A stretch of DNA of 64,000 bases. Source: Microbacterium festucae. Lineage in GTDB: Bacteria; Actinomycetota; Actinomycetes; Actinomycetales; Microbacteriaceae. A model generated the notes under the pieces. The model was not told the DNA's origin and made no database searches. It saw nothing but the letters and a program-made list of their open reading frames with translations. Position numbers and translations under genes: made by a program. The DNA lies in contig NZ_JAOEFC010000001.1 of NCBI RefSeq assembly GCF_025421715.1, positions 1,178,001 through 1,242,000 on the forward strand, read 5' to 3'. Positions 27,828 through 36,308 of the stretch are shown piece by piece; within the stretch, counting starts at the first letter, position 1, and every line of letters starts with the position of its first letter.

Positions 27828-28478
27828 ATGCGGGCCAGTGATCGCGCGTACCGCGCCCTGCTCGACGAGATCCAGTCGGGCGCGCTCGCCCCGGGCGCCG
27901 TGCTCGGCGAGGTCGAGCAGTCCACTCGCCTCGGGGTCAGCCGCACCCCGCTGCGCGAAGCGCTCGGTCGCCTCGCCGCCGACGGCCTCGTCGCCCAGGC
28001 CTCGCCGCGGGTCACCGTCGTCACCGCGATCGACGCCGACGACATCCGCTCGCTGTTCCAGGTGCGCCGCGCGCTCGAGGAGAGCGCCGCGCGCCTGGCC
28101 GCCGCCACGGCCGACCGGGCCGTGTTCGCCGGGCTCGCCGACGAGTTCGCCGACGCCGAGCCCGCCGGGGCGACCGGCGCCGAGCCCGCCGGCGACGCCG
28201 ACGCCTACTACGCGCTGATCGCCCGGTTCGACGCCGCCCTCGACGCGGCCGTCGCCAACGGCTACCTCACCGCCGCGCTGCGCACGGTGCGCACCCACCT
28301 CGTGCGGGTGCGCCGCCTCGCCCGCGACAACCCCGCCCGCCTGGCGGCGTCCGTCGCCGAGCACCGCGTGATCGCCGCCGCGATCGCCGCCGGCGACACC
28401 GACCTCGCCGCCCATGCGACCCACGTCCACCTGCACAACGCCCTGACCAGCATCCTCGAGTCCCTGGAGTCACGATGA
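27828..28478 (+). CDS. GntR-family (FCD-type) regulator of the prp operon
   Basis: 216 residues from ATG 27828 with GGGGAGG upstream. N-terminal winged HTH ('[19 protein letters not shown]', '[23 protein letters not shown]'), then a helical FCD effector domain ('[16 protein letters not shown]', '[13 protein letters not shown]', 'HVHLHNAL') whose His residues usually bind a metal. A small Ala/Gly/Glu insertion (about 108-122) is unusual. Stop overlaps prpD start, so it probably controls prpDBC in response to propionate-derived acids. Confidence 0.92.
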   Translation: MRASDRAYRALLDEIQSGALAPGAVLGEVEQSTRLGVSRTPLREALGRLAADGLVAQASPRVTVVTAIDADDIRSLFQVRRALEESAARLAAATADRAVFAGLADEFADAEPAGATGAEPAGDADAYYALIARFDAALDAAVANGYLTAALRTVRTHLVRVRRLARDNPARLAASVAEHRVIAAAIAAGDTDLAAHATHVHLHNALTSILESLESR

Positions 28479-29995
28479 CCGTCATCCACCCCGTCCGCGT
28501 GTACCGCAGCGAAGAGCCGCTGCCGCGCACCGCCCAGCTCGCCTACAAGATCGCCGAGGTCGCCGTCGACCCGGTGCCCGTCGAGCCCGACGTCGTCGAC
28601 ATGATCATCAACCGCGTCATCGACAACGCGGCCGTCGCCGCGGCATCCCTCACCCGCGCGCCCGTCTCGGCGGCCCGCGCGCAGGCGCTCGACCACCCGG
28701 TCTCGCGCGGCGGCGCCGGCGCCACGGTCTTCGGCGTGCCCGGCGACACGCACTCGAGCCCTGAGTGGGCGGCGTGGGCCAACGGCGTGGCGGTGCGCGA
28801 GCTCGACTACCACGACACGTTCCTGGCCGCCGAGTACTCGCATCCGGGCGACAACATCCCCCCGATCCTCGCCGTGGCCCAGCACACCGGCGCCGACGGC
28901 GCCGCCCTCGTGCGGGGCCTGGCCACCGGCTACGAGATCCAGATCGACCTCGTGCGCGCCATCTGCCTGCACAAGCACAAGATCGACCACGTCGCCCACC
29001 TCGGACCCTCGGCGGCGGCCGGCATCGGCACGCTGCTCGGCCTCGACGTCGACACCGTCTACCAGGCCGTCGGCCAGGCGCTGCACACCACCACCGCCAC
29101 GCGCCAGTCGCGCAAGGGCGAGATCTCGACGTGGAAGGCGCACGCCCCCGCCTTCGCCGGGAAGATGGCCGTCGAAGCCGTCGACCGGGCGATGCGCGGC
29201 GAGACGAGCCCGTCGCCGATCTACGAGGGCGAAGACGGTGTGATCGCCTGGATGCTGGACGGCAAGGATGCCGCCTACGAGGTGCCCCTTCCCGCCGCCG
29301 GCGAGCCCAAGCGCGGCATCCTCGACTCGTACACGAAGGAGCACTCCGCCGAGTACCAGGCGCAGGCGTGGATCGACCTGGCCCGCAAGCTCCACCACGA
29401 GGCGGCGTTCGACCCGGCCCAGGTCGCGTCGATCGTGCTGCACACCAGCCACCACACCCACTTCGTGATCGGCTCGGGAGCGGGCGACCCGCAGAAGTAC
29501 GACCCGACGGCATCCCGCGAGACGCTCGACCACTCGATCCCCTACATCTTCACCGTCGCCCTGCAGGACGGCGGCTGGCACCACGTCGACTCGTACACCC
29601 CCGAGCGCGCCGGCCGGCCCGACACGGTGGCGCTGTGGCACAAGGTGACGACCGCCGAGGATGCCGAGTGGACGCGCCGCTACCACTCCGACGACCCCGA
29701 TGAGAAGGCGTTCGGCGGGCGCGTGGAGATCACCCTGCAGGACGGCACCACCATCGTCGACGAGATCGCCGTCGCCGACGCCCACCCGCTCGGTGCGCGC
29801 CCGTTCGCCCGCGCCGACTACGTCGCGAAGTTCCGCCTGCTCGCCGAGCCCGTGCTCGAGCCCGCCGAGATCGACCGGTTCCTGGCGCTCGCCGAGCGGC
29901 TGCCCGAGCTCACGCCCGCCGAGGTGCGCGAGCTCAACATCGTCGCGAAGGCCGGCGTGCTGGCCGCGGCGCCGTCGCCGAGGGGGCTGTTCTGA
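28475..29995 (+). CDS. prpD: 2-methylcitrate dehydratase (MmgE/PrpD)
   Basis: 506 residues. The family blocks are '[19 protein letters not shown]', '[19 protein letters not shown]', '[18 protein letters not shown]', '[12 protein letters not shown]' and '[20 protein letters not shown]'. It dehydrates 2-methylcitrate in the methylcitrate cycle, cofactor-free. Start codon overlaps the regulator stop. The 123 bases after it contain two family-C repeats before prpB. Confidence 0.95.
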   Translation: MTVIHPVRVYRSEEPLPRTAQLAYKIAEVAVDPVPVEPDVVDMIINRVIDNAAVAAASLTRAPVSAARAQALDHPVSRGGAGATVFGVPGDTHSSPEWAAWANGVAVRELDYHDTFLAAEYSHPGDNIPPILAVAQHTGADGAALVRGLATGYEIQIDLVRAICLHKHKIDHVAHLGPSAAAGIGTLLGLDVDTVYQAVGQALHTTTATRQSRKGEISTWKAHAPAFAGKMAVEAVDRAMRGETSPSPIYEGEDGVIAWMLDGKDAAYEVPLPAAGEPKRGILDSYTKEHSAEYQAQAWIDLARKLHHEAAFDPAQVASIVLHTSHHTHFVIGSGAGDPQKYDPTASRETLDHSIPYIFTVALQDGGWHHVDSYTPERAGRPDTVALWHKVTTAEDAEWTRRYHSDDPDEKAFGGRVEITLQDGTTIVDEIAVADAHPLGARPFARADYVAKFRLLAEPVLEPAEIDRFLALAERLPELTPAEVRELNIVAKAGVLAAAPSPRGLF

Positions 29996-30000
29996 TGGGG

Positions 30001-30033
30001 CGTTTCGACTCGCTGCGCTCGCTCAACGACCGG
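30001..30033. repeat. Family C dispersed repeat, copy 1
   Basis: 33 bp beginning cgtttcgactcgctgcgctc and ending in aacgaccgg. It contains the inverted core gactcgctgcgctcgctc. This resembles a widespread Microbacteriaceae intergenic repeat. It lies in the prpD-prpB gap, right after the prpD stop. Confidence 0.88.
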
Positions 30034-30054
30034 GGGGCGGGGGGTGCGAGGGGG

Positions 30055-30087
30055 CGTTTCGACTCGCTGCGCTCGCTCAACGACCGG
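30055..30087. repeat. Family C dispersed repeat, copy 2
   Basis: Identical to copy 1 over all 33 bp, 54 bp downstream, same orientation. Confidence 0.9.
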
Positions 30088-30118
30088 CGCGGGGGCCGGG
30101 CCGGGGGAGGGTGCTGAC

Positions 30119-31018
30119 ATGCTGTACGCCACCACCACTGCGGCCGAGAAGCGCCGCGCGCTGCGCGAGCGGCTCGCCGCCGGCGAGCTCGTGCGCTTTC
30201 CCGGCGCGTTCAACCCGCTGTCGGCGCGGCTCATCGAGCAGAAGGGCTTCGACGGCGTCTACATCTCGGGGGCCGTGCTCGCCGCCGACCTCGGGCTGCC
30301 CGACATCGGCCTGACGACCCTCACCGAGGTCGCCGGGCGCGGGCAGCAGATCGCCCGCATGACCGAGCTGCCCGCGATCATCGACGCCGACACCGGCTTC
30401 GGCGAGCCGATGAACGTCGCCCGCACGATCCAGACCCTCGAGGATGCCGGCATCGCCGGGGCCCACATCGAAGACCAGGTCAACCCGAAGCGCTGCGGTC
30501 ACCTCGACGGCAAGGCGGTCGTGGATGCCGACACCGCCGTCAAGCGCATCCGGGCGGCCGTCGACGGGCGTCGCGACCCGAACTTCCTGGTCATGGCCCG
30601 CACCGACATCCGTGCCGTGGCGGGACTGGACGCGGCCATCGACCGTGCGAAGGCACTCGTCGACGCCGGGGCGGATGCCGTCTTCCCCGAGGCCATGCGC
30701 GATCTCGGCGAGTTCGAGGCGATGGCATCCGCGCTGGACGTGCCGATCTTGGCCAACATGACCGAGTTCGGCAAGAGCGAGCTGTTCACCGTCGACCAGC
30801 TGCGCAGCGCGGGCGTGCAGATCGTGATCTGGCCGGTGTCGCTGCTGCGCATCGCGATGGGCGCGGCGGGCCGCGGGCTGGATACGCTGACCGAAGACGG
30901 GCACCTCACCGGGCTGCTCGACCAGATGCAGCACCGCGCAGACCTCTACGACCTCATCGACTACGAGGGCTACAACCGATTCGACACCAGCGTCTTCGAT
31001 TTCACGATCGACCGCTGA
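30119..31018 (+). CDS. prpB: 2-methylisocitrate lyase
   Basis: 299 residues from ATG 30119. ICL/PEPM fold with 'FPGAFNPLSARLIEQKGFDGVYISG', Mg-binding 'IIDADTGFGEP' and 'IEDQV', and the catalytic-loop motif 'NPKRCGHLDGK'. It splits 2-methylisocitrate to pyruvate and succinate. It sits between prpD and prpC with a 31-base gap to prpC. Confidence 0.96.
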   Translation: MLYATTTAAEKRRALRERLAAGELVRFPGAFNPLSARLIEQKGFDGVYISGAVLAADLGLPDIGLTTLTEVAGRGQQIARMTELPAIIDADTGFGEPMNVARTIQTLEDAGIAGAHIEDQVNPKRCGHLDGKAVVDADTAVKRIRAAVDGRRDPNFLVMARTDIRAVAGLDAAIDRAKALVDAGADAVFPEAMRDLGEFEAMASALDVPILANMTEFGKSELFTVDQLRSAGVQIVIWPVSLLRIAMGAAGRGLDTLTEDGHLTGLLDQMQHRADLYDLIDYEGYNRFDTSVFDFTIDR

Positions 31019-31049
31019 CCCACCGGCAGAGGCGAAGGAGCCACACATC

Positions 31050-32237
31050 ATGACCGACCAGGACATCAAGAAGGGCCTCGCGGGCGTGGTGGCCGATGTC
31101 ACCGCGATCAGCAAGGTCAACCCCGAGACCAACTCGCTGCTCTACCGGGGCTACCCGGTGCAGGAGCTCGCGGCCACCCAGCCGTTCGACGCCGTCGCCT
31201 ACCTGCTGTGGCACGGCGAACTGCCCACCGACGAGCAGCTGGCCGCGCAGCGCGCCGACGGCCGCCGCTACCGGGCGCTCGCGCCCGAGGTGAAGGCGGC
31301 GATCGACCAGCTGCCCCTCGAGGCGCATCCGATGGACGAGCTGCGCACCGCGGTGAGCGTGATCGGCGCGATCGAGACCGCCGGGCAAGACGTGCTGACC
31401 GCGGTCGGCACCCCCGAGGAGAACATCGCCCGCAGCCTGCACCTGTTCGCCGCGCTGCCGGCCATCGTCGCCTACGGGCAGCGTCGCCGCCACGGTCTCG
31501 AGCCGATCGAGCCCCGCGAAGAGCTCACCTACGCGGAGAACTTCCTGTGGATGACCTTCGGCGAAGAGCCCGACCCGGTCGTCGTCGACGCGTTCAACCG
31601 GTCGATGATCCTCTACGCCGAGCACTCGTTCAACGCCTCGACGTTCACCGCGCGCGTGATCACCTCGACCCTCAGCGACCTGTACTCGGCCGTCGTCGGC
31701 GCCATCGGGGCGCTCAAGGGCCCCCTGCACGGCGGCGCGAACGAGGCGGTGCTGCACATCTTCGACGAGATCGGGGATGCCGACAACGTCGGCCCGTGGC
31801 TGGATCGCGCGCTCGCCGAGAAGCGCAAGATCATGGGCTTCGGCCACCGCGTCTACAAGCGCGGCGACTCGCGGGTCCCCACGATGAAGGTCGCCCTCGA
31901 CTCGCTGGTCGACTTCTACGAACGGCCCGACGTGGCTGCGCTCTATGCCGAGTTGGAGCGCGAGTTCGTCGAGCGCAAGGGCATCTACCCGAACCTCGAC
32001 TATCCGTCGGGGCCGGCCTACAACCTGATGGGCTTCGACACCCTCACCTTCACCCCGCTGTTCGTCGCGGCCCGCATCACGGGCTGGACCGCGCACATCA
32101 TCGAGCAGCAGGGCGCCAACGCGCTCATCCGTCCGCTCTCGGCCTACAACGGCCCCGACGAGCGGCACATCGACGGCTACGCCCCCGACACCGAGGCGAT
32201 CCGCCTGGCCGAGCGTCCGGAGGAAGCCGCCGGCTGA
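31050..32237 (+). CDS. prpC: 2-methylcitrate synthase / citrate synthase family
   Basis: 395 residues. Citrate synthase family with catalytic His in 'LKGPLHGGANEAV' and 'GFGHRVYKRGDSRV' and Asp in 'NLMGFDTLTFTP'. The N-terminal 'GLAGVVADVTAISKVN' and 'LLYRGYPVQELAA' are typical of actinobacterial PrpC. With PrpD and PrpB it completes propionyl-CoA disposal. AGGCGAAGGAG precedes the ATG. Activity with acetyl-CoA is usual as well. Confidence 0.95.
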   Translation: MTDQDIKKGLAGVVADVTAISKVNPETNSLLYRGYPVQELAATQPFDAVAYLLWHGELPTDEQLAAQRADGRRYRALAPEVKAAIDQLPLEAHPMDELRTAVSVIGAIETAGQDVLTAVGTPEENIARSLHLFAALPAIVAYGQRRRHGLEPIEPREELTYAENFLWMTFGEEPDPVVVDAFNRSMILYAEHSFNASTFTARVITSTLSDLYSAVVGAIGALKGPLHGGANEAVLHIFDEIGDADNVGPWLDRALAEKRKIMGFGHRVYKRGDSRVPTMKVALDSLVDFYERPDVAALYAELEREFVERKGIYPNLDYPSGPAYNLMGFDTLTFTPLFVAARITGWTAHIIEQQGANALIRPLSAYNGPDERHIDGYAPDTEAIRLAERPEEAAG

Positions 32238-32269
32238 GCCCCACCCGCGCGGGCCGGAGGGGCGCCGAA

Positions 32270-32336
32270 GTCGGAGATCGGTGCGCACATCGGATGCTTT
32301 CGCCCACAGCATCCGATTCCGGTGACGACCTCCGAC
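32270..32336. repeat. Nested inverted repeat after prpC
   Basis: Perfect inner 10-bp stem (32289-32298 with 32308-32317; atcggatgct/agcatccgat) inside an outer 7-bp stem (gtcggag at 32270-32276 with ctccgac at 32330-32336). It has the same dimensions as the other dispersed elements but occurs once here. It may end prp transcription. Confidence 0.7.
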
Positions 32337-32428
32337 ATCGGTGTCGTGCGCGCACCCGCACGCACACCCGCACGCCGCGCGTGACGGGGTGGACCCCGCC
32401 CCGGCCCCGGCCCCGGCGCACAGAAACG

Positions 32429-32466
32429 GGAACGGCCCCGGATGCGGATGCACCCGGGGCCGTTCC
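32429..32466. terminator. Terminator hairpin between converging prpC and nucleotidase genes
   Basis: Perfect 13-bp GC-rich arms 32429-32441 and 32454-32466 with a 12-nt loop, eight bases past the nucleotidase stop. On the minus strand it is followed by CGTTTCTG, so it probably serves the nucleotidase mainly. Confidence 0.8.
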
Positions 32467-32474
32467 GTTGCGGA

Positions 32475-35400
32475 TCAGGCGGTCGCGCGGCGGCGCAGCA
32501 CCATCACCAGGCCCGCAGCGAGCAGGCCCGCCGCGAGCACCGAGACGAACCCGATCGGGAACGTGCCGCCGGTCGCGGCCAGCGTGCCGCCGGCGAGCAC
32601 AATGACCCCGAGGGTCACTTCGCCGTCGCCCGAGACGAGCACCAGGCGGTGCGCGCCGGTGGGCAGGCTCGCCGGGATCGCGACCGTGAACGAGACCTGA
32701 CCGTTGGCGTTCGCCGCCGGGATGCCGGTGATGACGATCGGGTCGCTGAACAGCGTCGCCGAGATCTGCTGACCGGGCAGGAGCCCCGCGATCTCGACCT
32801 CGAACGACCCGCCCTGCTCGACCCGGCCGGAGCCGAACTCGATCACGGCCTTCTCGAGCGCGGCGCCCAGCTCGGCGGCCGTCGGGCCGCCCGTGCCCGG
32901 CAGCTCGCCGCCCGGGTTCTCGCCCGGGTTCTCGCCGCCCGGGTTCTCGCCACCCGGGTTCTCGCCGCCGGGGTTCTCGCCCGAGGCGAGGGCGGCGCGG
33001 CCGAGCGGCGCCGGCGCGACCACGTCACGCGAGGCGAAGTAGGCGACGGTGGCCTGCAGGTCGACCTGGCCGGTGTCGGTGCGGTCGGTGCCCTGCGCGA
33101 AGGTGACGAAGTTGTCGCCGCCCGCGGCGAGGAACGAGTTGGTCACCACGGTGACCGCATCCGCCGCCGTGATCGGCGCACCGTCGAGGCTCATCGACAC
33201 GATGCGCTGCCCGCGCGGGGCGGCCGGGTCGTACGTGTAGGCGAAGCCCGCCGAGACGCCCAGGTGCAGCTTCGGGCGCGACGAGCCGTCGGGCTGCCAC
33301 TGCTCCTCGAGCACCGCCTTCAGCTGCGCCCCCGTGAGGGTGACCGTCACGAGCGTGTTCGCGAACGGCTGCACGTTGGCCACGTCGCGCACCGTCACGG
33401 TGCCGTCGCCCGTCTTCACCAGGTCGGCGCGCAGGCCTCCCGGGTTCATCAGACCGATCTGCGCCGGGGTGCCCGCGTAGTCGTCGTTCGACGTGGCCCA
33501 CAGGTACAGGTCGGCCACGGTGTTGCCGAGCGTCGACTCGACGCCGCGGTCGGAGCCGGCGGTGCCGCCGCGGGTGATGCTGTCGCTGATGCGACCCACC
33601 TCCACCTTGCCCTCGGTCTCGGCGACGGCCACGGCATCCGCGACGATCTGCGCCACGGCGGGGTCGGCGGGGAAGGCCGCCTTGCCGTCGGCGACCAGCG
33701 GCACCAGCGACGGGGTGACGGAGACGAGCTCCTTCGAGGCGGTGTCGACCGAGATGTCGAGCTTGCCCAGCGTCGTGCCGTACTGGTGGGCCTGGATCAC
33801 CGGGCGGGGGCCGGCGGGACCGGCGACCTCGCAGGCGAACGACTGGTGCGTGTGCCCGGTGACGATGGCATCCACCTCTGCCGAGGCGCCGCGGATCAGG
33901 TCGCCGAACACAGTGGTGTCGCCGGCGACGGCGTCGCAGGAGCCGGTGGCGGGGCCCTCGTGGGTGAGCAGCACGATCACGTCGGCGAGGTCGCCGTCGG
34001 TGATCTTCGCCGCGACGCGGTCGACCGCCTCGAGCTGGTCGCCGAACTCGATGCCGGCGATGCCCGTGGGGGTGACCATGGCGGCGGTCTGCTGGGTGAC
34101 GGTGCCGATGAACGCGATGCGCACGCCGTCGACCGTCTCGACGCGGTACTCGTCGAGCGCGGGCGTCTTCGTGCCCTTCAGGTAGACGTTGGCGCCGAGG
34201 GAGAGGTGGCTGCCGCCCAGGCCCGGCGTCACGCGGTCGGTCAGGTCGGCGAAGCCGGCGTCGAACTCGTGGTTGCCCACCGCGCCGACATCCAGTCCCG
34301 CCGCCTTCAGCGCCGCGATCGTGGGGGTGTCCTGCTGGATGAACGACGTGAACGTCGAGGCGCCGATGTTGTCGCCGGCCGAGACGAGCAGGGTGTTCGG
34401 GTTCGTCTTCTCGAAGTCGTCGACGGCTCCGGCGAGCACGGCGGCACCCGCCTCGCCGTTGGCGAGGTTCTGCTCGATGCGACCGTGGAAGTCGTTGATC
34501 GTGAGCACCTGGATGTCGGTGGTCTGCGGCTCGGCGGGGGCGCCGTCGATCGCGAACAGCGTGGTGGTGCCCGAGACCTCGTTGGCCACGGCCAGGAGCG
34601 GCTCGCCGGTCGCGGAGCGCTCGGCGGGGATGAAGGTGACACCCTCGGCGCCGAGGTCGAGCGAGGCGGCGCTGGGCTCTTCGCCGGCGGAGAAGTCGCG
34701 GTTGTTCACGTACGTGACGAACCGGGATGCCGCGGGGTCGGTGATGTCGTAGACCATGATGCCGCCGACGCGCTCGAGGCCGACGAAGGCGTAGGTGCGG
34801 CCGCCGACGGTGCCCACGGCGACGTTCTCGGGCTCGGGGCCCTTCGCGGCGCTGCGGGTGTCGAAGCCGGTCTCGTCGTGGCCCGAGTCGAAGTGGTCGG
34901 GGATGGCCGCCGCGGTGATCTGCTCGAACTGGTCGCCCGAATCGAACACCTGCTCGCCGTCGGTGGTCCAGATCGAGAACGACCGGGCGCCGTAGGCGTA
35001 CAGCTCGCTGTAGCAGTCGGCGCCGTCGGCGATGCCGAGGTCGGTGGCGATCTTGAGGCGGCCGAGGTCGGCGTCGGCGGTGAGCGCGGCGAGGGGGCTG
35101 GTGGTGCAGATCGGCTTCTGCTGCTTCTTGCCCAGGTCCTTCACGCGGGCTTCGTCGATGTAGTCGCCCCACTCGCGGGCGTCACCCTCGTTCGCGGTGA
35201 CGAGATAGGTGGTGCCGCCGGCCTGGTACGAGCTCATGCCGTCGGGCATGTAGATGCCCTTCAGGCCCGGGTAGGCGGCGATGTCGATCGCGTTGTCGCG
35301 GTCGCTCGCGTCGAGACCGTTGCCGGGCAGGCCGTGGTCCTTGAACCCGAGCGGGAACAGGTCGGTGACGGTGGCCGAGGCGAGGTCGACGACCGCGATC

Positions 35401-36212
35401 GCGTTGGCCTCCTGCACGGCCGCGTAGGCGGTGCCGCCGTCGACGGCGATGTACTCGGGCTCGAGGTTGCGGCTGACCCGGTTCGCCGCGAGCGGGGTGT
35501 CGCCCTGATCGGGCGCGGCCACGTCGGGGCCGAAGACGCGCACGCCGCCGGGGAGGTTCTCGCCCTCGAACGCGGCGAAGCCGGCCAGGCGCACGGCCTC
35601 CTGCGCCGGGGCGGTCTTGCCGGTGGGGAGGGCCACGACGCCGACCGAGCCCTCCGGGTCGGTGGAGAAGTCGTCGGCGGGCTCGCCTTCATTGGCGACG
35701 ACGGCGTAGGCGCCGTCGGACGAGATCGTGACCATGTCGGGGAGGGCCCCGACGGTGACAGATCCGAGGATGCGGGCCTCCGCGGCATCCGCGTCGAAGA
35801 ACACCAGCGCGCCGGGGTCGGTCTTGGTGGGCGACTCGAGCGCGATCACGCCGAGGCCGTCGGCGCGGACGGCGACGGAGTTCGCGACGCCGTCGGCGGC
35901 GATCTCGAACAGCTCGACCGGCGATGCGGGGTCGCGGTAGTCGAGCACCGTGATCGAGCCCGCCTGCGCGTTGACGACGAAGAGGCGGTCGCCGTGGGCG
36001 GCGACGATCTCGGCGGCGGAGGCGCCGAACACGCTCGTGGCGTGCGTGCCGAGCGGGGTCAGGGTCAGGGCCGCGTCGGCGGCGGAGTGCACGACGGGCG
36101 CGGGCGTCGCCGGGGCGGCGGCCGCGGCGGTGAGCGGTGTCAGGGCGAGCGTGCAGGCGAGTGCGGCCGTGATGGCCGCAGCGACCGCACGACGTCGGAC
36201 TGGCGAAGGCAT
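32475..36212 (-). CDS. Secreted, wall-anchored choice-of-anchor-I / 5'-nucleotidase protein
   Basis: 1245 residues. Signal peptide 1 to about 33 (RRRAVAAAITAALACTLALT...AAAAAP). Residues about 50-510 are a beta-propeller-like choice-of-anchor-I domain ('IALESPTKTDPGALVFFDADA', 'YIAVDGGTAYAAVQEANAI'). About 530-760 is a calcineurin-like phosphoesterase ('LTINDFHGRIEQN', 'SAGDNIGAS', 'AVGNHEFDAGFADL', 'VTGHTHQSF'); about 790-1010 a 5'-nucleotidase C domain ('GLMNPGGLRADL', 'FANTLVTVTLTGAQLKAVLEEQW'). A GGENP repeat linker and a beta-sandwich follow. The end has LAATGG, a hydrophobic segment and RRR, a class-E-sortase-type signal. It should release phosphate or nucleosides outside the cell. Confidence 0.92.
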   Translation of the reverse strand: MPSPVRRRAVAAAITAALACTLALTPLTAAAAAPATPAPVVHSAADAALTLTPLGTHATSVFGASAAEIVAAHGDRLFVVNAQAGSITVLDYRDPASPVELFEIAADGVANSVAVRADGLGVIALESPTKTDPGALVFFDADAAEARILGSVTVGALPDMVTISSDGAYAVVANEGEPADDFSTDPEGSVGVVALPTGKTAPAQEAVRLAGFAAFEGENLPGGVRVFGPDVAAPDQGDTPLAANRVSRNLEPEYIAVDGGTAYAAVQEANAIAVVDLASATVTDLFPLGFKDHGLPGNGLDASDRDNAIDIAAYPGLKGIYMPDGMSSYQAGGTTYLVTANEGDAREWGDYIDEARVKDLGKKQQKPICTTSPLAALTADADLGRLKIATDLGIADGADCYSELYAYGARSFSIWTTDGEQVFDSGDQFEQITAAAIPDHFDSGHDETGFDTRSAAKGPEPENVAVGTVGGRTYAFVGLERVGGIMVYDITDPAASRFVTYVNNRDFSAGEEPSAASLDLGAEGVTFIPAERSATGEPLLAVANEVSGTTTLFAIDGAPAEPQTTDIQVLTINDFHGRIEQNLANGEAGAAVLAGAVDDFEKTNPNTLLVSAGDNIGASTFTSFIQQDTPTIAALKAAGLDVGAVGNHEFDAGFADLTDRVTPGLGGSHLSLGANVYLKGTKTPALDEYRVETVDGVRIAFIGTVTQQTAAMVTPTGIAGIEFGDQLEAVDRVAAKITDGDLADVIVLLTHEGPATGSCDAVAGDTTVFGDLIRGASAEVDAIVTGHTHQSFACEVAGPAGPRPVIQAHQYGTTLGKLDISVDTASKELVSVTPSLVPLVADGKAAFPADPAVAQIVADAVAVAETEGKVEVGRISDSITRGGTAGSDRGVESTLGNTVADLYLWATSNDDYAGTPAQIGLMNPGGLRADLVKTGDGTVTVRDVANVQPFANTLVTVTLTGAQLKAVLEEQWQPDGSSRPKLHLGVSAGFAYTYDPAAPRGQRIVSMSLDGAPITAADAVTVVTNSFLAAGGDNFVTFAQGTDRTDTGQVDLQATVAYFASRDVVAPAPLGRAALASGENPGGENPGGENPGGENPGENPGGELPGTGGPTAAELGAALEKAVIEFGSGRVEQGGSFEVEIAGLLPGQQISATLFSDPIVITGIPAANANGQVSFTVAIPASLPTGAHRLVLVSGDGEVTLGVIVLAGGTLAATGGTFPIGFVSVLAAGLLAAGLVMVLRRRATA
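32909..32985 (-). repeat. GGENP-encoding repeats in the nucleotidase linker
   Basis: About five 12-15-bp units encoding GENPG/GGENP between the nucleotidase C domain and the last beta domain. One unit lacks a Gly, consistent with slippage. Likely a flexible wall-spanning spacer. Confidence 0.85.
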
Positions 36213-36308
36213 GGGAGTCCTCAGGTCGATCGGGCAAGGGGTGCTTCTTGCCTACCGACGCGGGGTGGACCCCGGGTGGACCGTCGGTGAACGGACGGCG
36301 ACGCCCGC

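Noticed and set aside
32442..36290. 1282-codon open frame opposite the nucleotidase
   Set aside because: Shadow of the minus-strand gene; composition (HVDV, AGHRD) is typical of antisense frames.
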